Shown here piece by piece: positions 1-8,822 of a stretch of 64,000 nt of DNA (its first letter is position 1; the number at the start of each line of letters is the position of its first letter). Under the pieces are notes generated by a model, which saw only the letters and a list, made by a program, of their open reading frames with translations, had not been told where the DNA came from and made no database searches. Source of the stretch: Streptomyces sp. NBC_01237 (lineage in GTDB: Bacteria > Actinomycetota > Actinomycetes > Streptomycetales > Streptomycetaceae); contig NZ_CP108508.1 in assembly GCF_035917275.1 (NCBI RefSeq), forward strand, positions 7,068,001 through 7,132,000, given 5' to 3'. A program made the translations under genes and the position numbers.

Positions 1-1055
<1,055 letters not shown>

Positions 1056-1070
1056 GCAGCAGAGCCGAAG

Positions 1071-1096
1071 GGCCGCACCCCCACCGGGGTGCGGCC
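1071..1096. terminator. Terminator hairpin after acnA
   Basis: A perfect 11-bp stem (GGCCGCACCCC / GGGGTGCGGCC) encloses a 4-nt loop, 16 bp after the acnA stop and 39 bp before the end of the convergent gene. It can serve both strands. There is no U-tract, which is usual for Streptomyces terminators. Confidence 0.8.
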
Positions 1097-1134
1097 CTTC
1101 CGCGTATCCGGGAGCATTCCGGGCGGAGCGGCCC

Positions 1135-1698
1135 TCAGCCGCCCGAAACCGTCCGCGTCACCTCGGTGATCCGGCACTTCGTGCCGCGCGGCACATCGCC
1201 GAGCCCCTGTGCCTTCTCCTTCGCCTCCTTGCCGGCGTCCAGTGCGAGCACCGCCGCGATGCCGTCCGCGACCCGGGTGCCGTCCTTGTCCACGAACTCG
1301 ACGGTCACGACGTAGTCCGCCGGGCCCCCGGAGCCGTTGACCACCCTCAGCTCGGCGGCGGGCCAGTTCGTCAGGGAATCCACCGTGCACTTCGTGATCC
1401 TGACGTCCTCCTCGGGAGCCGTGCCGGTGGCGCTGGGCTCCGCGACGGGGTCCTCACCGGGGAACGCCTCGGCGGACGGCGTCCCGGCCGACCGGGAGGG
1501 CAGGGTCTCCAGCGATCCGGGGGCCGCCCGGTCCATCGCCGTGTAGACGAGCGCCGCGACGGCCGTCGCGGCCAGCAGCCCGCCGCCCACGGAGAGCGTG
1601 ACGATCAGCCCCGTACGCTGCTTGCGCGGCGGTGACGGCTGCGACGGTGGCCACGGCGACGGAGATGGCGACGGCGGCGGCGGAAAACTGTCCGACAA
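1135..1698 (-). CDS. Membrane-anchored protein with Pro-rich cytoplasmic head and FxLYD-like extracellular domain
   Basis: The 187-residue product has a Pro/Ser-rich N-terminus (residues 5-24), a basic RKQR stop, one membrane segment (about 29-50) and an external domain carrying two cysteines (in ITKCTVDSL and RGTKCRITEV) that could form a disulfide. The fold pattern (alternating strands, YVVTVEFVDKDG) resembles FxLYD-type beta-sandwich domains found in many Streptomyces surface proteins; this is a weak family call. The first codon would be TTG, with a GGGGGGA ribosome site 5 nt upstream; no better start is visible. It diverges from the histidine phosphatase gene. Function unknown. Confidence 0.7.
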   Translation of the reverse strand: MSDSFPPPPSPSPSPWPPSQPSPPRKQRTGLIVTLSVGGGLLAATAVAALVYTAMDRAAPGSLETLPSRSAGTPSAEAFPGEDPVAEPSATGTAPEEDVRITKCTVDSLTNWPAAELRVVNGSGGPADYVVTVEFVDKDGTRVADGIAAVLALDAGKEAKEKAQGLGDVPRGTKCRITEVTRTVSGG

Positions 1699-1866
1699 GA
1701 GGTCCCCCCACGGGAAAACGACCGGAAATGTGTACGAGCCATACGGTACGTGGGCCCGGTGTGGCGCCGGATGCCGCGGTCGCCGCCGCCGTCACGGAAT
1801 GCCATCGTGGCTCCGCGGGTTCGCACCCCCGAAGACAGCGGCATCGGCACAGAGAGCGGAACCACC

Positions 1867-2502
1867 ATGGGCGAGCTGATCCTGATCCGGCACGGCGAGA
1901 CCGCGTGGTCCCGCTCCGGACAGCACACGAGCTACACCGACATGCCCCTGACGGACCTCGGCGAGCGCCAGGCCCGCGCGCTGGTCCCGCTGCTGGCCGA
2001 ACGGAGCATCGCGCTCACCCTGGTCAGCCCTTCCGTACGGGCCCGCCGGACCGCCGAGCTGGCCCGGCTCGACGCGCCCAGGGTCACACCGGAGCTGCAC
2101 GAGTGGGACTACGGCGGGTACGAGGGCGTGACCACGCTGGAGATCCAGCGCACCCGCCCGTTCTGGAACCTGTGGACGGACGGGGTCGACCCCGGAACGG
2201 ACGGGCACCCGGGGGAGAGCCCGGCCGAGGTCGGCGCGCGGGCCGACCGGGTCCTCGCCGGCGTGCGGGCCGCCGCCGAACGGACCGGGGACGGGGACAT
2301 CGCGCTCGTCGCGCACTCCCACTTCCTGCGCGTGTTCATCGCCCGCTACCTCGGGCTGACCCCGGCGGAGGGACGTCTCTTCCAGCTCGCGACGGGCGCG
2401 GTCTCCCGGCTCGGCAGGGAGCACGGGCAGCCGGTCGTCACCGCGCTGAACCTGGCCCTTCCCGAGGAGCTGTCGGCGGGCGTCGCCGCGGACAGCTCCT
2501 GA
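1867..2502 (+). CDS. Histidine phosphatase family protein (phosphoglycerate mutase-like)
   Basis: A 211-residue protein of the branch-1 histidine phosphatase superfamily, which hydrolyses phosphate esters through a phosphohistidine. The catalytic RHGET motif is at residues 8-12 (LILIRHGETAWS), the second-arginine region is SPSVRARRTAEL, and the C-terminal catalytic His lies in LVAHSHFLRVF. The exact substrate cannot be read from the sequence; cobalamin, sugar-phosphate and nucleotide phosphatases share this fold. The ATG at 1867 is chosen because it puts the RHG motif near the N-terminus as in homologs; longer in-frame starts add a non-conserved basic stretch. Its 3' flank is a block of tandem repeats. 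Confidence 0.9.
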   Translation: MGELILIRHGETAWSRSGQHTSYTDMPLTDLGERQARALVPLLAERSIALTLVSPSVRARRTAELARLDAPRVTPELHEWDYGGYEGVTTLEIQRTRPFWNLWTDGVDPGTDGHPGESPAEVGARADRVLAGVRAAAERTGDGDIALVAHSHFLRVFIARYLGLTPAEGRLFQLATGAVSRLGREHGQPVVTALNLALPEELSAGVAADSS

Positions 2503-2636
2503 CGCGGCCGCTGCCCGACGCGCCCGCTGCCCGACGCGGCGCAGGCGCTGTCTCCTGGCGCAGCCGGTGCCTGCCGAAGCGGGGCGATGCGTTCCGAAGC
2601 GGGGGCGATGCGTTCCGAAGCGGGGCGATGCGTTCC
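2501..2636. repeat. Two families of short tandem repeats behind the phosphatase gene
   Basis: From the phosphatase stop codon on, GACGCGGCCGCTGCCC-like 16-nt units occur at 2501 and 2517 with a third partial copy. They are followed by three copies of a 20-21-nt unit, GAAGCGGGGCGATGCGTTCC, at 2576, 2596 and 2617. No coding role is visible. Confidence 0.75.
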
Positions 2637-2657
2637 GGCGCCGGGGAACGACGAAGC

Positions 2658-2685
2658 GGCCGGTACCTCGTGCGAGGTACCGGCC
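2658..2685. terminator. Bidirectional terminator between phosphatase and sortase genes
   Basis: Perfect 13-bp inverted repeat (GGCCGGTACCTCG / CGAGGTACCGGCC) with a 2-nt centre, lying between two convergent genes. Confidence 0.85.
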
Positions 2686-2707
2686 GTCATCCGTCCCAGG
2701 TGACGGC

Positions 2708-3412
2708 TCATGCCGCTTTGAGACCGGTGAGGTGGGCGAAGACGACCACATTCGCCGAGTAGCCGTTCTTCTTGTCGAAGCGTCCACCGCAGGTCAGCAA
2801 CCGCAACTCCGGGCGTCCGGTCGGGCCGTACACCTTGTCGTCGGGGAAGTCTTCCTTCTTGTACGTCTTCACGGCGTCCACGGTGAAGACCGCCGTCCTG
2901 CGGTCGGCCCGCCGGACGTTGACGGTGTCCCCGCGGTGCAGGGCATTGAGGTTGAGGAAGATGGCGGGACCGGTACGGGTGTCCCGGTGGCCGACGATCA
3001 GGGCCGTCCCCTTCTCGCCGGGGGCCGGGCCGTCCCGGTACCAGCCGACCTCCTTGGGCCGGTTCATGGGCGGAGCGTCCAGCCGGTTCTTCCTGTCGAG
3101 GCCGAGACGGGTGACCGGTGCCTCGATCACGATGGCGGGGACGGCCAGTTCCACCGGTGCCGACGGTGGCAGTGGCGCGTGCGACGCCGGGACGTCCGCC
3201 ATCGACCGCACCGGTTCCCGCCTGACCGGCGACCCGCCGCCCGCGGCGTCCGAGCCGCGGGCGGCGATGGACGATGCGTCGTCGGACGAGTCGCCGCTCG
3301 CCCAGACGATGCCGGTCACCAGCGAGGCGGTCGCGCACAACGTCATGGTGAGACGGCATGCGCGACTCGGTCCCCGTCGCCGTCGGCGGTGGGGGGCGCT
3401 ACGCTGCGCCAC
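2708..3412 (-). CDS. Class E/F-type sortase
   Basis: A 234-residue membrane transpeptidase that would cleave a sorting signal on an exported protein and attach it to peptidoglycan. After a basic N-terminus there is one uncleaved membrane segment (about 22-39), a linker, then the sortase barrel. The catalytic His is 142 in LIVGHRDTRTG and the catalytic Cys is 208 in LRLLTCGGRFD. The usual beta-8 Arg is not obvious: the matching stretch reads NGYSANVVVFA, leaving R211 as the only nearby candidate. The GTG start overlaps the end of the upstream gene by 14 bp, so the two are translationally coupled and the upstream protein is the natural substrate candidate. Class F is the best guess from length and TCGG motif. 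Confidence 0.88.
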   Translation of the reverse strand: MAQRSAPHRRRRRGPSRACRLTMTLCATASLVTGIVWASGDSSDDASSIAARGSDAAGGGSPVRREPVRSMADVPASHAPLPPSAPVELAVPAIVIEAPVTRLGLDRKNRLDAPPMNRPKEVGWYRDGPAPGEKGTALIVGHRDTRTGPAIFLNLNALHRGDTVNVRRADRRTAVFTVDAVKTYKKEDFPDDKVYGPTGRPELRLLTCGGRFDKKNGYSANVVVFAHLTGLKAA

Positions 3413-4121
3413 TGGCGCGGCGGCGGGCTGACCGGCGGACCAGGATCAGCCCGACCACTCCGGCCGCTCCGGCCGCCAGTGCCGTGGTCGCCCCGAAGGT
3501 CGAACCACTGTCCGAGCTGACGTTCTCCATGGCCGGTACGCCACCGCCGCCGGCGGGGACCGCGCCGGAGGGCCGGTGGTGGTCCTTGTCCTCACCGGAC
3601 CAGGACGAGCCCTCCTTACCGCCCTCGCTGCCCTGGTTCCCCTCGCTGCCCTGGTTCCCCTGGTTCCCCTGGTTGCCCGGACGCCCCTGGCTGTTGCCGT
3701 TGCGGGAGCAGTCGATGGTGAAGGTCTTCTGCTTCAGGCCGACCGGGACCGTCCACTGGAGCTGGTACGTGCCGTCCGGCAGCAGGTACTCCTGGCTGAC
3801 GGCCTTGCCCTGGTTGAGTGCGAGCGATCCGATCAGGGTGTCGCCCGGAGGTACGGTCGGTGGCTGCGCGATGATCGTGAACGGGACCACCGGGAGCGTC
3901 TCGAAGTTGGCCGCGACCAGCTTGAACGCACAGACCGGGGCACCTTCGCGGTTGTTGCCGCGCTGCTGACCGGTGGACTGGACGCTCAGGTCGCCGCTGT
4001 CGCCCGGGGCCGCGAACGCCGCGGGCGCTCCGGCCAGCGTGAGTCCGGCTGCGGCGACGGCCGCGGCGACCGCGGTACCGGTGCGGGCACCGCGTGAGCG
4101 GAGGGAGGCAGAGATGGGCAT
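3399..4121 (-). CDS. Secreted surface protein, candidate sortase partner or substrate
   Basis: The 240-residue product begins with a signal peptide (cleavage near AFA-APGDSG, residue ~40). A conserved-looking domain with two cysteines (APVCAFKLV and TIDCSRNG) follows, then a low-complexity hinge of GNQ/GSEG repeats (about residues 150-175). It ends in a hydrophobic segment plus a basic tail (ILVRRSARRR), the layout of a cell-wall sorting signal. However, no LPxTG or LAxTG pentapeptide precedes the hydrophobic stretch. AAGGAG lies 5 nt before the ATG. It is co-transcribed with the sortase gene, overlapping it by 14 bp. Either the sortase recognises a non-canonical site or this is only membrane-anchored. 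Confidence 0.85.
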   Translation of the reverse strand: MPISASLRSRGARTGTAVAAAVAAAGLTLAGAPAAFAAPGDSGDLSVQSTGQQRGNNREGAPVCAFKLVAANFETLPVVPFTIIAQPPTVPPGDTLIGSLALNQGKAVSQEYLLPDGTYQLQWTVPVGLKQKTFTIDCSRNGNSQGRPGNQGNQGNQGSEGNQGSEGGKEGSSWSGEDKDHHRPSGAVPAGGGGVPAMENVSSDSGSTFGATTALAAGAAGVVGLILVRRSARRRASGAA

Positions 4122-4285
4122 GGGGGCTCCTTCAAGCCGAGATGATTGTCGTACTGATCACCTGATCGCCCAAGAGATGTCATGAAAAGTCATAAAAACG
4201 GATAAAGACACAAGCGAAAGCGCGGAAGTACCCTGACCAGCCCACACGAGACGTGGGTTGTCCGGGGGACAAGCCCCTCCCCGAC

Positions 4286-4360
4286 GGCCACCTCAAGCGA
4301 CCGGCGGACGCGGCCACCTCAAGCGACCGGCCCACGGCCGGCGGACGCGGCCATCTCAAG
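4286..4360. repeat. Degenerate direct repeat in intergenic region
   Basis: GGCCACCTCAAGCGACCGGC begins at 4286 and again at 4312, and a partial copy (GGCCATCTCAAG) begins at 4349. The units are separated by GGCGGACGC. The rest of the 4122-4478 gap holds only the mannosidase terminator; no gene is visible there. Confidence 0.7.
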
Positions 4361-4400
4361 GGGAAGGGCCCCTCACCGGCGGACGAGCGCCACGACGGAC

Positions 4401-4434
4401 GGACGGGCCACCCGCATGTGCGGGTGGCCCGTCC
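4401..4434. terminator. Strong terminator after the GH92 gene
   Basis: A perfect 16-bp inverted repeat (GGACGGGCCACCCGCA / TGCGGGTGGCCCGTCC) around a 2-nt centre, 45 bp beyond the stop codon of the minus-strand mannosidase gene. Confidence 0.88.
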
Positions 4435-4478
4435 TCGCTCCGTCGCCCCCGGACCGTGACCGGTCGCAGGGGGCGGCC

Positions 4479-7400
4479 TCAGCCGAGCAGCTCCACCTCC
4501 GCGAGGGTCGCCGCGCCGTCGAGCACCAGCCGGTACTTCTCGTACGTGCCCGGCCGGTCCACCGAGAACACCCGGGTCTGCTTGTCCCAGGCGAACGACT
4601 GGCCGGTCCGCCGGTCGAGGTCGGTCCACTTCGTGCCGTCGGAGGAGCCCTGGAGCACCCAGCCCGTCGGGGCCCTGCCCGCCGCTCCCGACGTCAGCGT
4701 GTACTGGAGCCCCTTCGTCGCCGCCTCCACCGGCAGGTCGGCAGACCCGACCGTCGCCGAGGTCGCCGAGGTGTCGTCGAAGAGGGCGCCGTCGCCCTTC
4801 AGCACGTCACCCTTCGGGGACGGGACCTTGTCGTCCTGCGTGATGGACACCGGGGCCGCGTTCTTGCCGGTGCCCCAGGCGGACGGCTTCGCGCCCATGT
4901 CGAACTCCAGGGTGCCGCCCTTGGCCAGCAGGTCGTGGGGAAGCGAAGTGGACGTCCACTTCTTGCCGTTGACCTTCAAGCCTTGAACGTAGATGTTCTT
5001 CGCACTGTTCTTCGGGGCCTTGACCACCAGCGTGCGGCCGTTCTCCAGGTGCACGGTCGTCTTCGTGAAGAGCGGCGACCCGATCGCGTACTCGCCACTG
5101 CCCATCACCAGCGGGTAGAAGCCGAGCGAGGAGAACAGGAACCAGGCCGACTGCTCACCGTTGTCCTCGTCGCCGTGGTAGCCCTGCCCGATCTCGCTGC
5201 CGGTGTAGAGGCGGCCCAGGACCTCGCGCACCTTCTCCTGGGTCTTGAAGGGCTGGGAGGCGGCGTTGTACATGTACGTGGCGTGGTGGGCGACCTGGTT
5301 GCTGTGGCCGTACTGGCCCATCCGTACGTCACGCGCCTCCGTCATCTCGTGGATGACACCGCCGTACGAGCCGACGAACTCGGGCCCCGCCGTCTCCGGC
5401 GTGGAGAAGTACGTGTCCAGCTTCCTGCCCAGACCGTCCCGCCCGCCGTACAGGTTCGCCAGGCCCCGGCTGTCCTGCGGGGCGGTGAAGGCGTAGCCCC
5501 AGCCGTTGGTCTCGGTGTAGTCGTAGCCCCAGACCCGCGGGTCGTACGTGTCGGACGGGAGCCGCCAGTCGCCCTTGGCGTCCTTGCCCTGGAAGAAGCC
5601 GGCCCTGTCGTCGAAGAGCCTGACGTAGTTGCGGGCGCGGTTGAGGAAGTACGCGGACTCCTCCCTGTACCGCTCCTTCTTCGTCTTCGCGTAGAGCGCC
5701 TTGCCCATCCGGGCGATCCCGTAGTCGTTGAGGTAGCCCTCCAGCGACCAGGACAGGCCCTCGTGCGTGGCGGTGTCGGCGTACCCGGTGAAGACGGAGG
5801 TCTCCATGCCCTTGCGGCCGACGCCCGAGGACGGCGGGGCCACCGTGGCGTTCTTGACCGCCGCGTCGTACGCCGCCGCCGCGTCGAACTTCACGCCCTT
5901 GACGTAGGCGTCGGCGAACGCCACGTCGGAGCTGGTGCCGGTCATCAGGTCCGCGTAGCCCGGCGAGGACCAGCGCGAGATCCAGCCGCCGTCCTTGTAC
6001 TGCTGGACGAAGCCGTCCACCATCTCGCCCGCCTTCTTCGGGGTGAGGAAGGAGTAGGCCGGCCAGGTCGTGCGATAGGTGTCCCAGAAGCCGTTGTTGA
6101 CGTACACCTTGCCGTCGACGATCTTCGCGCCGGTGTGCGTCGGGGTGTCGGTGCCGGTCTTCGGGGAGAAGGGGCTGGCGTACTTGCTCTTCCCGTCGAC
6201 CTGCTCGAAGCCCGAGTTCGGGTACAGGTACAGCCGGTAGAGGCTGGAGTAGAGCGTCGTCAACCGGTCGGCGTCGGCGCCCTCGACCTCCACCTTGCCC
6301 AGGATGCCGTCCCACGCCTTCTGCGCCCGGTCCTGGACCCGGTCGAAGGAGGTGGACGCCGGGAGCTCCATGGCGAGGTTCCTCTTCGCCTGGTCGAGGC
6401 TGATCAGCGAGGTGGCCAGACGCAGGCCGACCGTACGGTCCTTGCCCGCGTCGAAGCGGAAGAAGCCGGTGACATCGTCACCGCCGCCGCCCTTGAGCCG
6501 TCCGCTGTCGGTGACCGGCGCGTCGAAGGCTCCGTACACGAAGAGCCGGGTCGCTCCCGTCGAGCCGCCGCTCCTGACATCCGAATAGCCGGAGAAGGAG
6601 CCGGACTTCGCGTCGAGCGTCAGACCGCCGTCGTTCGACACATTGTCGAAGACGATGCTCGCGTCCTTGCCGGGATACGTGAACCGCATCCGCGCGGCGT
6701 GGTCGGTCGGCGTCATCTCGGCCTTGAGACCGTTCTCGAACGTCACCCCGTAGTAGTGCGGCTTCGCGGTCTCGTTCTCGTGGCGGAACGGCAGCGCGCG
6801 GGCCGTACGGGAGGCGTCCGGGGTGCCCGCCTTCGCCGAGGGCATCATCTGGAAGGTCTGGCGGTCGCCCATCCAGGGGCTCGGCTCATGGCTGGCGCTG
6901 AAGGCCTGGAGCGTCGGCAGGTTGTCCTCGTTGTTGCCGCGCGCGTAGTCGTACAGCCAGCTCGTGGAGCCGGCGTTGGTGACCGGCGTCCAGAAGTTGA
7001 AGCCGTGCGGGAGTGCGGTCGCGGGGATGTTGTTGCCGCGGGAGAAGCCGCCGCTGGAGTTGGTGCCGCGGGTCGTCAGCGCGTAGTCCGACAGATGCGC
7101 CTTGCGCTTCTCCGGCGCCTTCGGGGCGATCGTGAGGTCGTCTATCCAGCCCTGGAACTTCGCCTTGCCCTTGGGGGAGTCGTACGCCACCAGAATCCGG
7201 TCGACGGTCTTCCCGGCCGCGACCGCCCCGATGCGCGAGGCGACCTTGTTCCACTGGTTGACGTAGAGGCGCTTGGCGTCCGCCTGGCCTCCCGGGGTCA
7301 GCAGACCGCCGTGGCTGTCGGTGGCCTTCAGCTCGCTCAGGTACGTACCGTCGGTGAAGGCCAGATCCACCGCGACATGCGTCGCCGGGTAGGCGAGGTC

Positions 7401-8324
7401 CGTCTCGCCCATCTGCGGGTACACCAGGTAGGAGAGCCGGGTGTCCTTGGTGACGGCCGTGTTCACGTCGAAGACCTTGTTGTACGAGTACGCCCGGCCG
7501 TCCGCCTTGTGCGTACCCGCGTACCGCAGAGCCTTCTTCCCCGTGAATCCCGCACCCGACTTCGCGGTGGGCGAGCCGGAGGGGCCGCGGTCGGCCTGGC
7601 TGCGCATGTCGTCGGGCGCCGGGGCGGAGGTGTCGCCGTCGGAGAACTGGACGTCGGCGAGCTGGGTCGCGTCCGAGGCGCCGTTGTTCTTCGTGATCTC
7701 CAGCCGGAAGTGCTGATAGGCCTTGTCGGCCGTGAAGTCGTACGACGTGGTCCGCAGGCGCTCGGCGAAGGTCTGACCGGTCCGGGTGTCCAGGTCCGTC
7801 CAGGACGTGCCGTCCGTGGAGCCCTTCAGGGTCCAGTCCCTCGGGTCCCGCTCCTCGTGATCGTTGGCCGAGGTCAGCGCGTAGGTCACGACCTTGACGG
7901 GCTCGGCCAGATCGAACTCGATCCAGCCGGACGGTTTGAACGCCAGCCACTTGGTGGTGGGTTCACCGTCGATCAGGTTCTCCTTGACCTCGCCGCCGCC
8001 GGTGTTCTCGTCGTCGGCACGCAGGTCCGTCACCTTGTCGGTGACGTTGCCGGGTATCCCCGCGGAGAATCCGCCGTCGATCCCTGACGCCTTTTTGCTG
8101 CCGTCCGGACCCACTTCGACGGTATTGCGCCAGTCGGGCTGCTTCTCGTCCGATTCGAAGGAGGAGCTGAACGTCCGCTCGCCCGAAGGCTTCTGGGCCG
8201 GTCCGGCCGGTTGCGCGGCGGCGGTGGGGGCCGCCACCACCAGGGCGAGAGATACCGCAATGATGGCGGCCGAGCGGCTTTGTCTCTTTCGAGAACCTTG
8301 GTGGAGACCACGTGGTGGCTGCAT
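4479..8324 (-). CDS. Secreted GH92 alpha-1,2-mannosidase with two discoidin-like domains
   Basis: A 1281-residue exported glycosidase. GH92 enzymes are calcium-dependent exo-alpha-mannosidases that trim mannans or N-glycans. Layout: signal peptide (1 to ~38, ending AAAQPAG), F5/8C-type carbohydrate-binding domain (~95-225, WTLKGSTDGTSWTDLD), a second beta-domain, the GH92 N-domain and (alpha/alpha)6 catalytic domain (~400-1110), and a C-terminal F5/8C-like domain (~1170-1281, WVLQGSSDGTKWTDLD). The GH92 hallmark DEDNGEQSAW is near residue 1055. GGAGGAA lies 9 nt before the ATG. A 15-nt palindromic operator candidate sits 30 bp upstream, matching one ahead of xylF. It diverges from ngcEFG, which fits a glycan-scavenging role beside an amino-sugar importer. 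Confidence 0.94.
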   Translation of the reverse strand: MQPPRGLHQGSRKRQSRSAAIIAVSLALVVAAPTAAAQPAGPAQKPSGERTFSSSFESDEKQPDWRNTVEVGPDGSKKASGIDGGFSAGIPGNVTDKVTDLRADDENTGGGEVKENLIDGEPTTKWLAFKPSGWIEFDLAEPVKVVTYALTSANDHEERDPRDWTLKGSTDGTSWTDLDTRTGQTFAERLRTTSYDFTADKAYQHFRLEITKNNGASDATQLADVQFSDGDTSAPAPDDMRSQADRGPSGSPTAKSGAGFTGKKALRYAGTHKADGRAYSYNKVFDVNTAVTKDTRLSYLVYPQMGETDLAYPATHVAVDLAFTDGTYLSELKATDSHGGLLTPGGQADAKRLYVNQWNKVASRIGAVAAGKTVDRILVAYDSPKGKAKFQGWIDDLTIAPKAPEKRKAHLSDYALTTRGTNSSGGFSRGNNIPATALPHGFNFWTPVTNAGSTSWLYDYARGNNEDNLPTLQAFSASHEPSPWMGDRQTFQMMPSAKAGTPDASRTARALPFRHENETAKPHYYGVTFENGLKAEMTPTDHAARMRFTYPGKDASIVFDNVSNDGGLTLDAKSGSFSGYSDVRSGGSTGATRLFVYGAFDAPVTDSGRLKGGGGDDVTGFFRFDAGKDRTVGLRLATSLISLDQAKRNLAMELPASTSFDRVQDRAQKAWDGILGKVEVEGADADRLTTLYSSLYRLYLYPNSGFEQVDGKSKYASPFSPKTGTDTPTHTGAKIVDGKVYVNNGFWDTYRTTWPAYSFLTPKKAGEMVDGFVQQYKDGGWISRWSSPGYADLMTGTSSDVAFADAYVKGVKFDAAAAYDAAVKNATVAPPSSGVGRKGMETSVFTGYADTATHEGLSWSLEGYLNDYGIARMGKALYAKTKKERYREESAYFLNRARNYVRLFDDRAGFFQGKDAKGDWRLPSDTYDPRVWGYDYTETNGWGYAFTAPQDSRGLANLYGGRDGLGRKLDTYFSTPETAGPEFVGSYGGVIHEMTEARDVRMGQYGHSNQVAHHATYMYNAASQPFKTQEKVREVLGRLYTGSEIGQGYHGDEDNGEQSAWFLFSSLGFYPLVMGSGEYAIGSPLFTKTTVHLENGRTLVVKAPKNSAKNIYVQGLKVNGKKWTSTSLPHDLLAKGGTLEFDMGAKPSAWGTGKNAAPVSITQDDKVPSPKGDVLKGDGALFDDTSATSATVGSADLPVEAATKGLQYTLTSGAAGRAPTGWVLQGSSDGTKWTDLDRRTGQSFAWDKQTRVFSVDRPGTYEKYRLVLDGAATLAEVELLG

Positions 8325-8353
8325 GCCGAGCCATTCCTCCCCGGAAGTGTGCT

Positions 8354-8368
8354 GGACAACGTTGTCAT
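8354..8368. promoter_or_regulatory. Candidate ROK-family operator upstream of the mannosidase gene
   Basis: The minus strand reads ATGACAACGTTGTCC, containing the perfect 12-bp palindrome GACAACGTTGTC (8355-8366), 30 bp before the gene start. It matches 12 of 14 positions of a similar palindrome ahead of xylF (13715-13730). Co-location with a ROK regulator gene suggests a shared operator; this is inference. Confidence 0.5.
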
Positions 8369-8549
8369 GGCATGATGCAAGGTCCAGTAGGGAGTCAAGT
8401 GGTCCGATGTGTCAAGGGTGTTGCACGGGATCGCCCAGGCGAATCGACCGTAATGCGGAAAAAGGTGCCCCTGGATCGGGGCGCACGGTGCCGAGGTATC
8501 CAAGAGGTCTCAACTCGGGAAAGACTGCCGCCGAAACAGGTATTCGATC

Positions 8550-8582
8550 TTGCTCAGTTGGCAACAAGTGGACTATACCTGT
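8550..8582 (+). promoter_or_regulatory. Probable ngcE promoter overlapped by a DasR-like site
   Basis: TTGCTC (8550-8555) and TATACC (8574-8579) are spaced 18 bp apart, like a vegetative promoter. The 16-mer AGTGGACTATACCTGT (8567-8582) covers the -10 box and matches 13 of 16 positions of the published DasR-responsive element when its S positions are allowed. DasR represses amino-sugar uptake genes in Streptomyces, so the placement makes sense. The rest of the 8325-8822 gap shows no convincing gene; a small hairpin, TTCGCCT/AGGCGAA, lies at 8753-8767. Confidence 0.45.
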
Positions 8583-8822
8583 CGGCACCCGGGCAGCCGT
8601 TTCACACGGTCGCACGGCAGGGGGGCGGGGGGATGTTCGCGAGGGCGCCGGAGGCGTTCGCGCTGTACGGTCTTCCTCCGATACCCCGCTGCACGGCAAT
8701 GCCCGTACATATCTGTATGACCCAAGCGCAACTGACCGCGGTGGCGGGGCCCTTCGCCTGAGGCGAATCACTATGGGTGACCGGTACACCGCCTGAGTCC
8801 TGGAGAAGGCGAGGACTTGAGC

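Noticed and set aside
4416..8087. A very long open frame on the plus strand opposite the GH92 gene
   Set aside because: It is the antisense shadow of a high-GC gene: composition is Arg/Val/Leu-rich without domains, and the minus-strand protein has clear GH92 motifs.
8584..8763. Possible short gene in the GH92-ngcE intergenic region
   Set aside because: Codon usage and third-position GC do not support coding, and the stretch holds the probable ngcE leader.
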